Below are positions 5,846-14,626 of a stretch of 64,000 bases of DNA, piece after piece. Each line of letters begins with the position of its first letter. Position 1 is the stretch's first letter. The notes beneath the pieces were generated by a model. That model did no database searches. It worked only from the letters and a program-made list of their open reading frames with translations, and had not been told where the DNA came from. The stretch covers positions 1 through 64,000 of the forward strand of contig JBAXVX010000019.1 in assembly GCA_037128705.1 (NCBI GenBank), given 5' to 3'. The DNA comes from CAIVAT01 sp037128705 (GTDB lineage: Bacteria; Bacteroidota; Bacteroidia; Bacteroidales; FEN-979). The position numbers and the translations under genes are program-made.

Positions 5846-7531
5846 TTACCCGTTGCGAGATGGAGCAGCTGGTATCGTGAAACGAAAAGTACTTTGCTTT
5901 CCTTCCTCGCTTTCGACCCAAATCTTCCCACCATGCTTTTCGACGAAGTCTTTGCAAAGGAGTAATCCCAACCCCGTGCTGGGTTCATTATCGGTGCCCT
6001 TGCGGTTAGATTTAACATCGAGCCTGAATAAACCGGCAACCATTTGAGGGCTCATGCCGATGCCGGTATCCCTGACTGAAATTTCAACTGAATGGCCGGG
6101 AGCCGGCTTTGCTGAAATGGTGACCTTTCCTCCTTTTCGGGTGAATTTCACGGCATTGGAGGCCAGGTTGCGGATGGTTGATGCCAGCATATACTTATCG
6201 GCAAACACTTCAAGATCGGCAGGGATTTCATAGCTGATCTCAATCTCCTTTTTGTTTGCGGAATCCATTACCGGGTGCATACTTTCAGCCATCATAGACA
6301 TCAACAAGAACGGCTCAGGCTCAAAGGGGGTTATTCCCCTTTGCAGGCGCGACCATTCCAGCAGGTTTTCGAGCAGGTTGTACAGATTGGCTGCGGAGTT
6401 TCTCATGCCTGATGCCATCCTTTGGACCTGTTCTACGGTTAAGGTGGGCAACTCTTCAGCCATCATTTTAGACAATCCTAAAAATCCATTGAAAGGGCCG
6501 CGCAAATCATGGGCAATAATGGAGAAGAATTTGTCTTTTTCGGCATTTGTTAACTGAAGCTCTATGTTTTTACGTTTGATTTCTTCTTCCGCCTGCTTGT
6601 GCTTGGTGATATCGCGGGCAGCGGCAAAAACGCCCAGTATTTTTCCATGCTCGTCCTTGAAAACGTTTGCATTGTATAATACATCGATCAATTTACCGGA
6701 TGCATGGCGAATAGTGAGCTGGTAATCAACAATATATCCATCTTTGAACACTCTCTGATAACCCGTTTTTGCTTTATCCGGCTCAGTAAAGTAATCAGAA
6801 AAGTCGGTCCCGATCAGGTTGGTTCTAAAAAATCCGGTTGCAGTTTCAGTTGCCAGATTGAGATCAAGAATCTTCCCGTCCATATTGATTGTCACCAATG
6901 GGTCAGGACTTGCTTCAATGAGGCTTCGCGTATAAAGTTGAGAGATTCTCAGTTTTTCTTCGCTTTCATGCAGCGCCTTCATATGTGTGCTGGCGGTGAT
7001 ATCAATCATGCTCACCAGGCATTGTTCTCCATTTTCGGTAGCGATGCCGGTAAGATGAACAGTCATTGGGAAATTGTCTTTTGTTGACAATGTCACCTCA
7101 CAGGTTTCTTTTGTTTTGTTGTTAAATATATTCTCAAAAAAGAGAGTGAAAATGGGTTTGGTGTTAGTGGAAACATAGAAGACAAAAGGTTTTTTTCTTA
7201 AATATGACCGTTCTTTGCCCAGCATCTCGGAACCGGAGAGGTTTAACTCAATGATCAGACCCTCTTTGGAAAGTGTAAAATATCCGGAGGGGGCAAAATC
7301 GTATAATTCAGCATATTTATCCGTTGCAGCTAATGACAGCTGATCTTTTGCATTCATAAGCTCTTCGTTCTGCATTTCAAGTTCTATCTGGTACACCTCC
7401 AGCTCTTGAATGAACTTAAACATGTCAAACTCCGAAAAGGGCAACCCTGATCTTGGCGGTTTCAATCTCAGAATCTCTTCGGCCTTCTGACGCAGGATAT
7501 TGGATTCGGATTTGTTATGGTTTATTTTCAT
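5846..7531 (-). CDS. Soluble PAS-PAS sensor histidine kinase
   Basis: The 561-residue protein has no membrane segment. The first 55 residues are charged and resemble those of the truncated kinase at 1-385. PAS domain 1 spans about 65-175 (YDFAPSGYFTLSKEGLIIEL) and PAS domain 2 about 200-315 (EASPDPLVTINMDGKILDLN, ending DITKHKQAEEE). A dimerisation/phosphoacceptor domain holds the H-box IIAHDLRGPF with His341. The HATPase region shows the N-box (NLASNAVKF), G1 box (DTGIGM) and G2 box (TGLGLLLCKDFVEKHGG). It should autophosphorylate in response to a cytoplasmic cue and pass phosphate to a response regulator that is not encoded nearby, so it is an orphan kinase. Confidence 0.93.
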   Translation of the reverse strand: MKINHNKSESNILRQKAEEILRLKPPRSGLPFSEFDMFKFIQELEVYQIELEMQNEELMNAKDQLSLAATDKYAELYDFAPSGYFTLSKEGLIIELNLSGSEMLGKERSYLRKKPFVFYVSTNTKPIFTLFFENIFNNKTKETCEVTLSTKDNFPMTVHLTGIATENGEQCLVSMIDITASTHMKALHESEEKLRISQLYTRSLIEASPDPLVTINMDGKILDLNLATETATGFFRTNLIGTDFSDYFTEPDKAKTGYQRVFKDGYIVDYQLTIRHASGKLIDVLYNANVFKDEHGKILGVFAAARDITKHKQAEEEIKRKNIELQLTNAEKDKFFSIIAHDLRGPFNGFLGLSKMMAEELPTLTVEQVQRMASGMRNSAANLYNLLENLLEWSRLQRGITPFEPEPFLLMSMMAESMHPVMDSANKKEIEISYEIPADLEVFADKYMLASTIRNLASNAVKFTRKGGKVTISAKPAPGHSVEISVRDTGIGMSPQMVAGLFRLDVKSNRKGTDNEPSTGLGLLLCKDFVEKHGGKIWVESEEGKQSTFRFTIPAAPSRNG

Positions 7532-7615
7532 AAACGACGGGCTGGCACTATATCAGTTGTTCGGTTGTTTAATGTGGCAAGAGATGAAAATGGGCGGTTT
7601 CAATAAGAAAATAAT

Positions 7616-7764
7616 TGCAACGCAATATTATATTGATGTTTAAGAACAATGAATGATATAGGAACTTTACACAAATATAAGCAATGTTTCCTGTTTTTGG
7701 TTCGGTGAGGTGAAATTATTCAGGAAGTATGACACTGTTTCGCAGAAACAAAGATAACATTGCC
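7616..7764 (-). repeat. Duplicated promoter/leader block, copy 2
   Basis: Second copy of the block at 599-746, in the same orientation and ahead of the complete kinase. It contains the matching -7 box. The whole 7532-7810 intergenic stretch holds this block and nothing else that I recognise. Confidence 0.8.
7672..7679 (-). promoter_or_regulatory. Putative -7 box of the PAS histidine kinase gene
   Basis: TATATTTG on the minus strand is positioned within the duplicated block exactly like TATCTTTG at 654-661. The conserved bases upstream include a CAAAAACAGGAAA stretch shared by both copies. Confidence 0.6.
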
Positions 7765-7810
7765 CTTTCACAGAATACAAGTCGGAGGCACCTTATACCG
7801 GTATATGCTT

Positions 7811-9742
7811 TTACTTCTTTGTTCCTGAGAAATAATAGCGGTAGTCAAAAACAAGCCGGATCCCTGCGTACCAAATGATTCGGGTTGCCGGTAACGGCAT
7901 AGCAAAAAGGTCCTGGCCCTCTGTGGCTTCTGTCCGTTTGCCCGGCACATCAAAACCAGCATGTAATTGAAAAAGAAGACTCCCGGTTTGTCGTGAAGAA
8001 TAGGTACGGAAGGGACGGTATTCCACGATCGGGAATTCAAACCTGGTGGTATTCAGTTTGTAATAAGCCCCGAGACCATATGTATTATCCGGCGGAAATA
8101 CCGAGTAAGTATCTGATTTTTTTCCCACGCCATACATGCTGATTGCGACCTCCCGTCCCAGTACGAACTGGAACCTTCCGATGGGAGTTGGCAAACCGGT
8201 TTGCCAGGGGATCAAACCTCCATTTGCCGCAGTTGTGACAATGCGTTGCATGGAATTCGGAGATACCAGCGCCAAAACAGGGGCTAAAATCACCAGGTCG
8301 CCAGGGATCAGGAAGAAGGGTAATCTGAAGCGGACAGTAACAGCGAAACGGGATGGAATAGCTGAAATCAATGAACCATATCCTTTTAAATCAGGATTGT
8401 CATGGGAACCATCATAAGCCTGGCTGGAGCTTAAATCAATACGGCCGCCCAGATCGAGGAAGACCAGTCCATCGCCTGCTTCGTTCAATACGCCTTCCAT
8501 TCCCAATCCCACACGCAGGCCAAGTTCCAATCCGGCAGTGACGCCGTAACCCTTTTGATAGTCGAAAAATCCACCATCCAGATAATTGAGGTTGGCTGCG
8601 CCACTAACTCCGGCAAAAGGACCCATTTCAGCCCGGAATCTTGGGAATTGGCCCATCCCGGCCGTCAAACCCGGAATTGGAAATTCCATCAACACAGTGT
8701 CACATAAAATTCTCACTTTATCATCAATCGGGCGCAGTGGCATCACCATGGCTTTGCTCACGTTGAATGTATCAGGAGTTGCCGGAGAATGATCTTCCTG
8801 AAGGAAGGCAGGATCAAACATGATCGCACCGCTCACCGCATCCAGCATTTGTTCCAGGCTCTTTAGAACAGCTTCTGATGTCCATTCCACATCCTCTCCC
8901 CGCATCGTGGCATCTCCCATTAAAACCATTTGTTTACCTTGCCAGGTAATTATATCCACGCCCTCTTCATTGTAATAATCATGTGTTCCCTTGCGTTTTG
9001 CAGCATCACCCCAGATTCCCATCACATGTCCCGATGTAAAACTATCCTCGAGAAAATGAGCTGCGAATGCCTCATCGGCCAGGGCCGAGAGGGCAAGGGC
9101 CGACCGCTGTTCGGGCGTCAGATCCTTTGAGTTCAGGCGGGCAGCCTTCGACAGGGCGCTTTGATGATACCATGTATATGTTCCGACAGTATTCATCTCT
9201 GTTCCTTCCTTGTAACACAACGAAAAATAGTCTGCAGATTCGGTATTCACAGCCGGAAGAACCAGCAGGAAATGCCCGTTATTTTTCCCGGCCCTGGAAA
9301 CGTACTCCGGATCGGCGCGAAGCAGCTTTATATCCGAAATCCTTACTGCACTGATACGCGAACTGCGTTTCTGCGATTCGTCAAGGCCGACTTTCAGCCT
9401 GGCGGTGATATCTGCCACTTTCAGGATCCATGTTGATTTCAGAACAATGTTGGTCATGTCCTGAGCTGAAACAGAGTGGTCTCCTGCTATTCCACACCAT
9501 GCAGCATAATCGAGACATTGAGGTTGTACACCCTGGTCGGGCTCAATCACCGATTCACAAAGACGCGCCTCGTACCCTTTCCTTGCCGATGCCCAAAGCT
9601 GATCGAGAATAGCCCGCCGGCCGGGATCAAGTTTTTTGACAGCCGCCATCATGATTTCCCTGTGTTCGGGGTATACCCAGGCTGATGCAGACATTGCAGA
9701 GAACCATATCAGCAGTATGGTCAGACAGATCTTTATTTTCAT
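7811..9742 (-). CDS. Exported S1/P1-nuclease- or phospholipase C-like protein with barrel-like C-terminus
   Basis: The 643-residue protein starts with a clear signal peptide (cleavage near SASA-W). Trp and His soon after the predicted cleavage site (WVYPEHREI), GDHS near residue 88, and AHFLEDSFTSGH followed by GTHDYYNEEG match the Zn-ligand pattern of the zinc-dependent phospholipase C/S1-P1 nuclease fold. This would be a periplasmic or surface hydrolase acting on phosphodiesters. From about residue 390 the sequence changes to alternating hydrophobic strands with aromatic ends and finishes close to an aromatic strand (VFDYRYYF), which suggests an outer-membrane beta-barrel domain. The enzyme activity is inferred from the fold. 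The gene follows TamL after 155 bp. Confidence 0.65.
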   Translation of the reverse strand: MKIKICLTILLIWFSAMSASAWVYPEHREIMMAAVKKLDPGRRAILDQLWASARKGYEARLCESVIEPDQGVQPQCLDYAAWCGIAGDHSVSAQDMTNIVLKSTWILKVADITARLKVGLDESQKRSSRISAVRISDIKLLRADPEYVSRAGKNNGHFLLVLPAVNTESADYFSLCYKEGTEMNTVGTYTWYHQSALSKAARLNSKDLTPEQRSALALSALADEAFAAHFLEDSFTSGHVMGIWGDAAKRKGTHDYYNEEGVDIITWQGKQMVLMGDATMRGEDVEWTSEAVLKSLEQMLDAVSGAIMFDPAFLQEDHSPATPDTFNVSKAMVMPLRPIDDKVRILCDTVLMEFPIPGLTAGMGQFPRFRAEMGPFAGVSGAANLNYLDGGFFDYQKGYGVTAGLELGLRVGLGMEGVLNEAGDGLVFLDLGGRIDLSSSQAYDGSHDNPDLKGYGSLISAIPSRFAVTVRFRLPFFLIPGDLVILAPVLALVSPNSMQRIVTTAANGGLIPWQTGLPTPIGRFQFVLGREVAISMYGVGKKSDTYSVFPPDNTYGLGAYYKLNTTRFEFPIVEYRPFRTYSSRQTGSLLFQLHAGFDVPGKRTEATEGQDLFAMPLPATRIIWYAGIRLVFDYRYYFSGTKK

Positions 9743-9830
9743 TTATGGTATTTATGCACTATAAGTAAAACGTTCCATGGACTTGCATCAGGAAACATTC
9801 ACGCAACTTACGAAATCTTTCGCTTTGTGA

Positions 9831-9846
9831 ATGGGTAAAAACCCAT
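9831..9846. promoter_or_regulatory. Small inverted repeat upstream of the S1/P1-like gene
   Basis: ATGGGT-AAAA-ACCCAT is a perfect inverted repeat in the 155-bp gap between two minus-strand genes. No T-run follows on either strand, so an operator or an mRNA hairpin is more likely than a terminator. Confidence 0.3.
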
Positions 9847-9897
9847 CGCGCCACAAATTAAATACTGATATTGTGAGAAATAAAGTGTTAAAATAGA

Positions 9898-12312
9898 TCA
9901 GAATGGATACCCGATCCCGAAATTCCATACAATATCGCCCAGTTGCATTTTGCTGAAATACCAGCGGTCCCGCTCGGGATAGGATGGAACCCTGATGGAA
10001 ATGGCAGGATCAATGCGGATAACAAAGAAATCAAAATCAAGCCTTAGGCCTAAGCCCATGTCAATCCCAATCTGATCGAGGAATCCGGGAAACACGAACT
10101 TTCCACCGGGTGTAAATTGAGACTCATGCAGCAGCCATATGTTTCCTGCGTCGATAAAAACGGCCCCACGGATCCAGTCAAAAACGGGGAAACGATATTC
10201 GATGTTGGCTTCAAGCTGAATATCGCCAATCTGGTTAAAGTCGGTGAAATCAGATTCATTTCTGTATGTTCCGGGTCCCAGGGTGTACATTCTCCATCCG
10301 CGCATTCCGTTGGCGCCCCCGGCAAAAAATGACTTCTCGAATGGAAGAACATTTGAATTTCCATATGGGATCCCGATTCCGGCAAAAATCCGGTATACAA
10401 GCGAAAACTGGTTGCCCATCACATCGTAATACCTGGCGTCGATAGTCGGCCTCACATATTGCGAATAGGGCAGCCCGAACAAGGTATAGTATAAGTCATT
10501 TTTTTTCGGCACGTTAAACAATTTCTCTATTCCGTATATCAGGTTTCCACCTGTCTCAAAATTTGCCCTGATATACACGAAATCCTTTACCTTATTGATC
10601 TGCTGATTGGTGAGTGTAAAGGTGTATCTCAATCCTGCAACCATGTGATCCGAATATTGACTTTTCATTTTGGGATCGGGGAAGCTGTCGAATAATAATT
10701 TAAATTCCGGCATTGCAAACACTTTTACCAGCGAAACCTCAACCGGATTCAGGGTATGACTGATTTTGTCGCTCTGTGTCCAGGTATAGCCGAAAGAGAT
10801 ATTGGAGATATGCCGGTCGTAATATAACTGATGCTGGTAATTGTATCCGACCGAGATGGTTGTTTTTGGTTTAAAGTATTTTGAAATCCGTTCTGGTTTT
10901 ATTGGAATTATAAACTGTGGGAAGGTAATCCCTGCCGTGACTCCCAACTCAATTACATTAAAAAAGGATTTGTCAGTCATGCCATTGGAAGCCTGCATTT
11001 GCAAAGACCCGGTGAAGTTGATCCTCAACAGCTGGGCTCCCCTGAAGATATTACGATTGAGATAACCCAAGGTTCCCTGAACACCGAAAGCTCCGCCTGA
11101 ATTGGTGCCATCCATAGAGGCGGTAAACGACTGCGCCGCTGTGCGTGATAATTCGACATGGCAATCAATCTTGTCATTCATTTTGTCTGCTTCCGATTCA
11201 GGGGGGTCTTTGAATACGATGTTTATAAATTTAAATTCCTGCAAACTGGATAATTGTGCATAAGATTGGCTGACATCCAGCAGGTTAAAATTCGATTCAG
11301 GAGAAATAAATATGGAATGGGCAATGGTTCGGGGTTTTACTTTGAATTTGTCCTTATACAGGAAATAATAGGTATTGGGGAGATTTCCTTTTTCAGGATT
11401 CGTGTAGGTTTTTACCAGGGTATCGTAAGTCCCTGTAAAGGTTTGAAGGTGGTCGAATTCCGGATAGATATAGATCTTGTTTATGAAATACCGCTTGTGA
11501 GGCACCTGTTGGACAGTTGCAAAATTATCGAATGACGGGACAACCGGATTGGTTATTTCTATTTTTACATCGATCAGGTGCTGGTTAAAATTAGAGTCGA
11601 TCCTGAAAACAATAAACTTGGAATTGAACCGGTAGAAGCCATGGTTCAAAAGATTGTTTGTTATCCGAAACCTTTCATCGTCGATAATGTAGGTATCATA
11701 ATTGGCTTTCCTTTTTAAGAGACATTTGCTGGTATCACGATAAACAAAGGCCGAGAGTTGTGTATCCGGTATGGCATAGGAAATGTTTTTAATGGTGTAT
11801 GGTTTCGTGGGAAATACCTTATACACCACGGTGGCCTTTTTCTTCTTGATGATGATCGTATCGCTGACAATGGAATTAAAGTGCCCGATATTCGCAAGGT
11901 ACAGGCACATTTGCTTGACAGTCACCGAAACAAGGCTTGTATCAAGGATTACAGGGGCCGCACCGACCTTGGTTCTGATCCATTTCTTGAATTTGGTATC
12001 TTCACCCCGGCTTCCCATGTTATAAAAGGCAATGTTGGAGCGAAATAGCCCGAACATTTTCGTATTGGGACGCTGCTGAATGTAATCTTCAAGGTTGCCG
12101 ACCGGGATATTGTACCTGGTTTCCTTGATTTTATTTTTAATAAGCAGGTATTCGTTGGGTTCGAAATTTTTGGTGACATTACAGCCTGGCAGCGTCAGCA
12201 AAAATGCCAGCACAACAAATAATTTCCTTCGAATTTTTGAAAGTAAAACTGACCCCTCAACCAACCCATATCTGTGTTGCCCTGGTTGTTGCGAATTACT
12301 TTCGGGTGGCAT
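9898..12312 (-). CDS. TamA-like outer-membrane assembly lipoprotein (TamL)
   Basis: The 804-residue protein carries a hydrophobic leader ending in LTLPGC (Cys44 from the ATG), so it is a predicted lipoprotein. POTRA-like repeats occupy about residues 45-400. A C-terminal Omp85 barrel (about 420-804) contains the L6-like motif GGANGMRGWRMYTLGPG. A lipidated BamA/TamA relative with this opening (FEPNEYLL) fits TamL of Bacteroidota, which with TamB acts in envelope assembly. No TamB gene is in the window. The ATG at 12312 gives an unusually long n-region; a TTG at 12264 would shorten it. The N-terminus overlaps the small gene upstream by 17 bp, so the two are probably co-transcribed. Confidence 0.85.
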   Translation of the reverse strand: MPPESNSQQPGQHRYGLVEGSVLLSKIRRKLFVVLAFLLTLPGCNVTKNFEPNEYLLIKNKIKETRYNIPVGNLEDYIQQRPNTKMFGLFRSNIAFYNMGSRGEDTKFKKWIRTKVGAAPVILDTSLVSVTVKQMCLYLANIGHFNSIVSDTIIIKKKKATVVYKVFPTKPYTIKNISYAIPDTQLSAFVYRDTSKCLLKRKANYDTYIIDDERFRITNNLLNHGFYRFNSKFIVFRIDSNFNQHLIDVKIEITNPVVPSFDNFATVQQVPHKRYFINKIYIYPEFDHLQTFTGTYDTLVKTYTNPEKGNLPNTYYFLYKDKFKVKPRTIAHSIFISPESNFNLLDVSQSYAQLSSLQEFKFINIVFKDPPESEADKMNDKIDCHVELSRTAAQSFTASMDGTNSGGAFGVQGTLGYLNRNIFRGAQLLRINFTGSLQMQASNGMTDKSFFNVIELGVTAGITFPQFIIPIKPERISKYFKPKTTISVGYNYQHQLYYDRHISNISFGYTWTQSDKISHTLNPVEVSLVKVFAMPEFKLLFDSFPDPKMKSQYSDHMVAGLRYTFTLTNQQINKVKDFVYIRANFETGGNLIYGIEKLFNVPKKNDLYYTLFGLPYSQYVRPTIDARYYDVMGNQFSLVYRIFAGIGIPYGNSNVLPFEKSFFAGGANGMRGWRMYTLGPGTYRNESDFTDFNQIGDIQLEANIEYRFPVFDWIRGAVFIDAGNIWLLHESQFTPGGKFVFPGFLDQIGIDMGLGLRLDFDFFVIRIDPAISIRVPSYPERDRWYFSKMQLGDIVWNFGIGYPF

Positions 12313-12550
12313 ATCTCAACCTGATTTCCCTTTCCTTGCTTTTATCCGAAATGTAGACGATCGTCCGGCCGTCATCCAGCATGACCGGGTATTTATTCAC
12401 TACAGAACCTGACGATAACTTTGACTTTGGAACTGCAACCTGGTGGTTTGAAATTTCCATTTTATTGTCAAGTGAATCACTTTTGGTTATATGTCGAATG
12501 TTTTTCATGGCATCTCGGATGTTGGAATTTTCACCTAAAATAATAATCAA
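12296..12550 (-). CDS. Short conserved-looking protein upstream of TamL
   Basis: This is an 84-residue soluble protein whose C-terminal half (NKYPVMLDDGRTIVYISDKS) resembles short Bacteroidota proteins I remember but cannot name. Its last 17 bp overlap the TamL start, as in an operon. Starts at 12550 and 12460 (MEISNHQVAVPKSK) are both possible; the conserved-looking part begins at the second. No domain or function is assigned. Confidence 0.5.
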   Translation of the reverse strand: MIIILGENSNIRDAMKNIRHITKSDSLDNKMEISNHQVAVPKSKLSSGSVVNKYPVMLDDGRTIVYISDKSKEREIRLRYATRK

Positions 12551-12620
12551 ATTCAGTCAGTGAGACAACCAATCTGCCCTTTTTATTAACAAAAACTGGT
12601 GATAAATTTTTATCTGGCGG

Positions 12621-14549
12621 CTAATTGCTGCTATTCCTGTATCGCACGGCATTGTCAAGTGCATCAAGTATCTCACGGCCAAATCCGGGAGGGGGTTGTA
12701 TTCCCATCGACGCTGTATCAGGATGTTTATTTTCAGGAAGATTATCCAAAATCCGGTCACAGATATCACGGAGGTGAATGGCATGAAGTTCATCAAACAT
12801 CTCAAAATTACTGCCAAAACGGTCATTGAAATCAAGCATGGCTGACACAACGGCGGTATACAGAACTTCTTTGTGCGATACCTTAGTCCTGATGTGCTGG
12901 TATGCAGCCTGAGAGAGGGGAGCGGCATGCTCCCTGATCTTCTCGGAAACTGGGATCGGATGGCTGTCAATGACCAGCTTGTGTCCATTCTCACGTTCCC
13001 ATTTTGCGTGGCTGCGGGCTATCTTTGCATCATACATCGACCGGTTATAATCAACCAGGTAGCATGTATAGATATAGATGATCTTTGGCAGAAGGTACAT
13101 CCCTTTTTTCTGGGTGGCCCTGAGAATAGTAAAAAAGGCTTTCCTGTGGTCTTTGCCGGCATCGAACATGAAGAAGGTAAAAACCCGCCAAAGCATCTTC
13201 CGGAGATTCCAGAGATCGGCGAGGCCGGGCTCTTTGATCCTGGGTTTATACCTGACGTTTTCAACAAAGGTGATCGCCCGTTTTGTAAACTTCACCGGGT
13301 CATAAATGCTCTCCCAGTAATCGGCCAGACCTTCAAACAGCTCAACCCGTGTCATCTGCTTGGGGATGATGTTCGAAATAATGTCGAGTTTATCTGCGAT
13401 CTCCTCCTGGTCGGTAAGAATGATCCGGCCTGCACGTTTGAGTTCATACCACATCCTTGTTCCCGGAGGCGCTGCAAGGGGGTGGCAAAGATGATGAACG
13501 ATGTTGGCATCCGCGATGAATGCTTCGGTTTTCCTGAATACGTCTGTATCATCCGAATCGGCACCGATCACCATATGGGCCAATACAATGATCCCAAACG
13601 ACTGGATCTTCTGTACAGCTTCGCGGATGGGCATCCTTAGGTTTTGTTGCTTATTGTAGTCCCGGAGCGATTCCTCATTCACCGACTCAATGCCGATCAT
13701 TACGGCCTGGAAATTGGAATCGGCCAGCAGCATGAGCAGTTCCTCATCATTGGCAATGGTGATGTCGATCTGGGTGATGAACTCAATGGGGGTTTTAAAG
13801 GAGTTGTTCAGAGGGATCAATTGTTTAAGTAACGCCTTGGTGTAGTTTTTATCTCCCGCAAAGTTATCATCAGCAATGAAGATCATCTTGACCTTGAGGG
13901 CACTCAGCCTGCGAACCTCCTCAATTACCTGGTCAATGGTTTTACTGCGCAACTTCCTGCCGAATGTATAAATGACATCACAGAAGCTGCAGTCAAACGG
14001 GCACCCCCGGGTCGTCTGAAGCAGGGTGGCCGTATAGGAGGGGATCTCCTTTGAAAGCAACTCCCACCGGGGAGGCGGCGTTTTCGTCATGTCAGGCTTC
14101 GAAACATTTTTATATATCCGGGGATAGGAACCGGTCTTGACATCTTCAAGAAAACGCGGCCAGGTATCTTCAGCCTCGCCGTGGAAAATGACATCAACAT
14201 CCGACATCTCTTTATGAATGAAATGTTCAACGCCGATGCCCCCAAAAATGACGAGGGATGCGGGACTGAATTTTTTGGAGAATCCGGCGATCTGAAGTGA
14301 CCGGTTTTGTTGATTGGAGGTTACGGAGACCCCGATAATATCGTAGGGTTTTAGCATGATGGCTGCTTCAACCGGGCCACAGGTATATTCATCGTGCAGG
14401 GCGACTTCATGTTCCGATGGGGTAAGTGCTGCCACCGCCGCAATGGCATGCGGTGCAAAAAGTGTTTTTGAGAAAAGATATGGAATCCCTTGTGTAATCT
14501 GGCTGTCAATGTCGTCAGGACTTCCCGGACTTATCAGCAATATCTTCAT
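12621..14549 (-). CDS. B12-binding-domain radical SAM protein
   Basis: The 642-residue protein has a cobalamin-binding Rossmann-like domain at residues 1-150 (MKILLISPGSPDD, then YDIIGVSVTSNQQ). The radical SAM core holds CPFDCSFC (Cys183, Cys187, Cys190), which binds the [4Fe-4S] cluster. A helical C-terminal extension of about 230 residues resembles the region attached to many Bacteroidota members of this class. Such enzymes perform methylations or ring rearrangements on unactivated carbons. The substrate cannot be read from sequence. It lies in a minus-strand run with 70-77 bp gaps to both neighbours. Confidence 0.88.
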   Translation of the reverse strand: MKILLISPGSPDDIDSQITQGIPYLFSKTLFAPHAIAAVAALTPSEHEVALHDEYTCGPVEAAIMLKPYDIIGVSVTSNQQNRSLQIAGFSKKFSPASLVIFGGIGVEHFIHKEMSDVDVIFHGEAEDTWPRFLEDVKTGSYPRIYKNVSKPDMTKTPPPRWELLSKEIPSYTATLLQTTRGCPFDCSFCDVIYTFGRKLRSKTIDQVIEEVRRLSALKVKMIFIADDNFAGDKNYTKALLKQLIPLNNSFKTPIEFITQIDITIANDEELLMLLADSNFQAVMIGIESVNEESLRDYNKQQNLRMPIREAVQKIQSFGIIVLAHMVIGADSDDTDVFRKTEAFIADANIVHHLCHPLAAPPGTRMWYELKRAGRIILTDQEEIADKLDIISNIIPKQMTRVELFEGLADYWESIYDPVKFTKRAITFVENVRYKPRIKEPGLADLWNLRKMLWRVFTFFMFDAGKDHRKAFFTILRATQKKGMYLLPKIIYIYTCYLVDYNRSMYDAKIARSHAKWERENGHKLVIDSHPIPVSEKIREHAAPLSQAAYQHIRTKVSHKEVLYTAVVSAMLDFNDRFGSNFEMFDELHAIHLRDICDRILDNLPENKHPDTASMGIQPPPGFGREILDALDNAVRYRNSSN

Positions 14550-14626
14550 AGTTGATGGGTGATTGAATTTTCAAAAACAACAATTTCTTATAAATGAACC
14601 GGATCGCAAGGCAATTTTTTTACAGT

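Noticed and set aside
9831..9846. Terminator after TamL
   Set aside because: The ATGGGT/ACCCAT hairpin is short and has no T-run after it on the minus strand.
12873..13640. Plus-strand open frame of 255 codons
   Set aside because: It lies wholly antisense to the B12-binding radical SAM gene, whose family motifs are intact.
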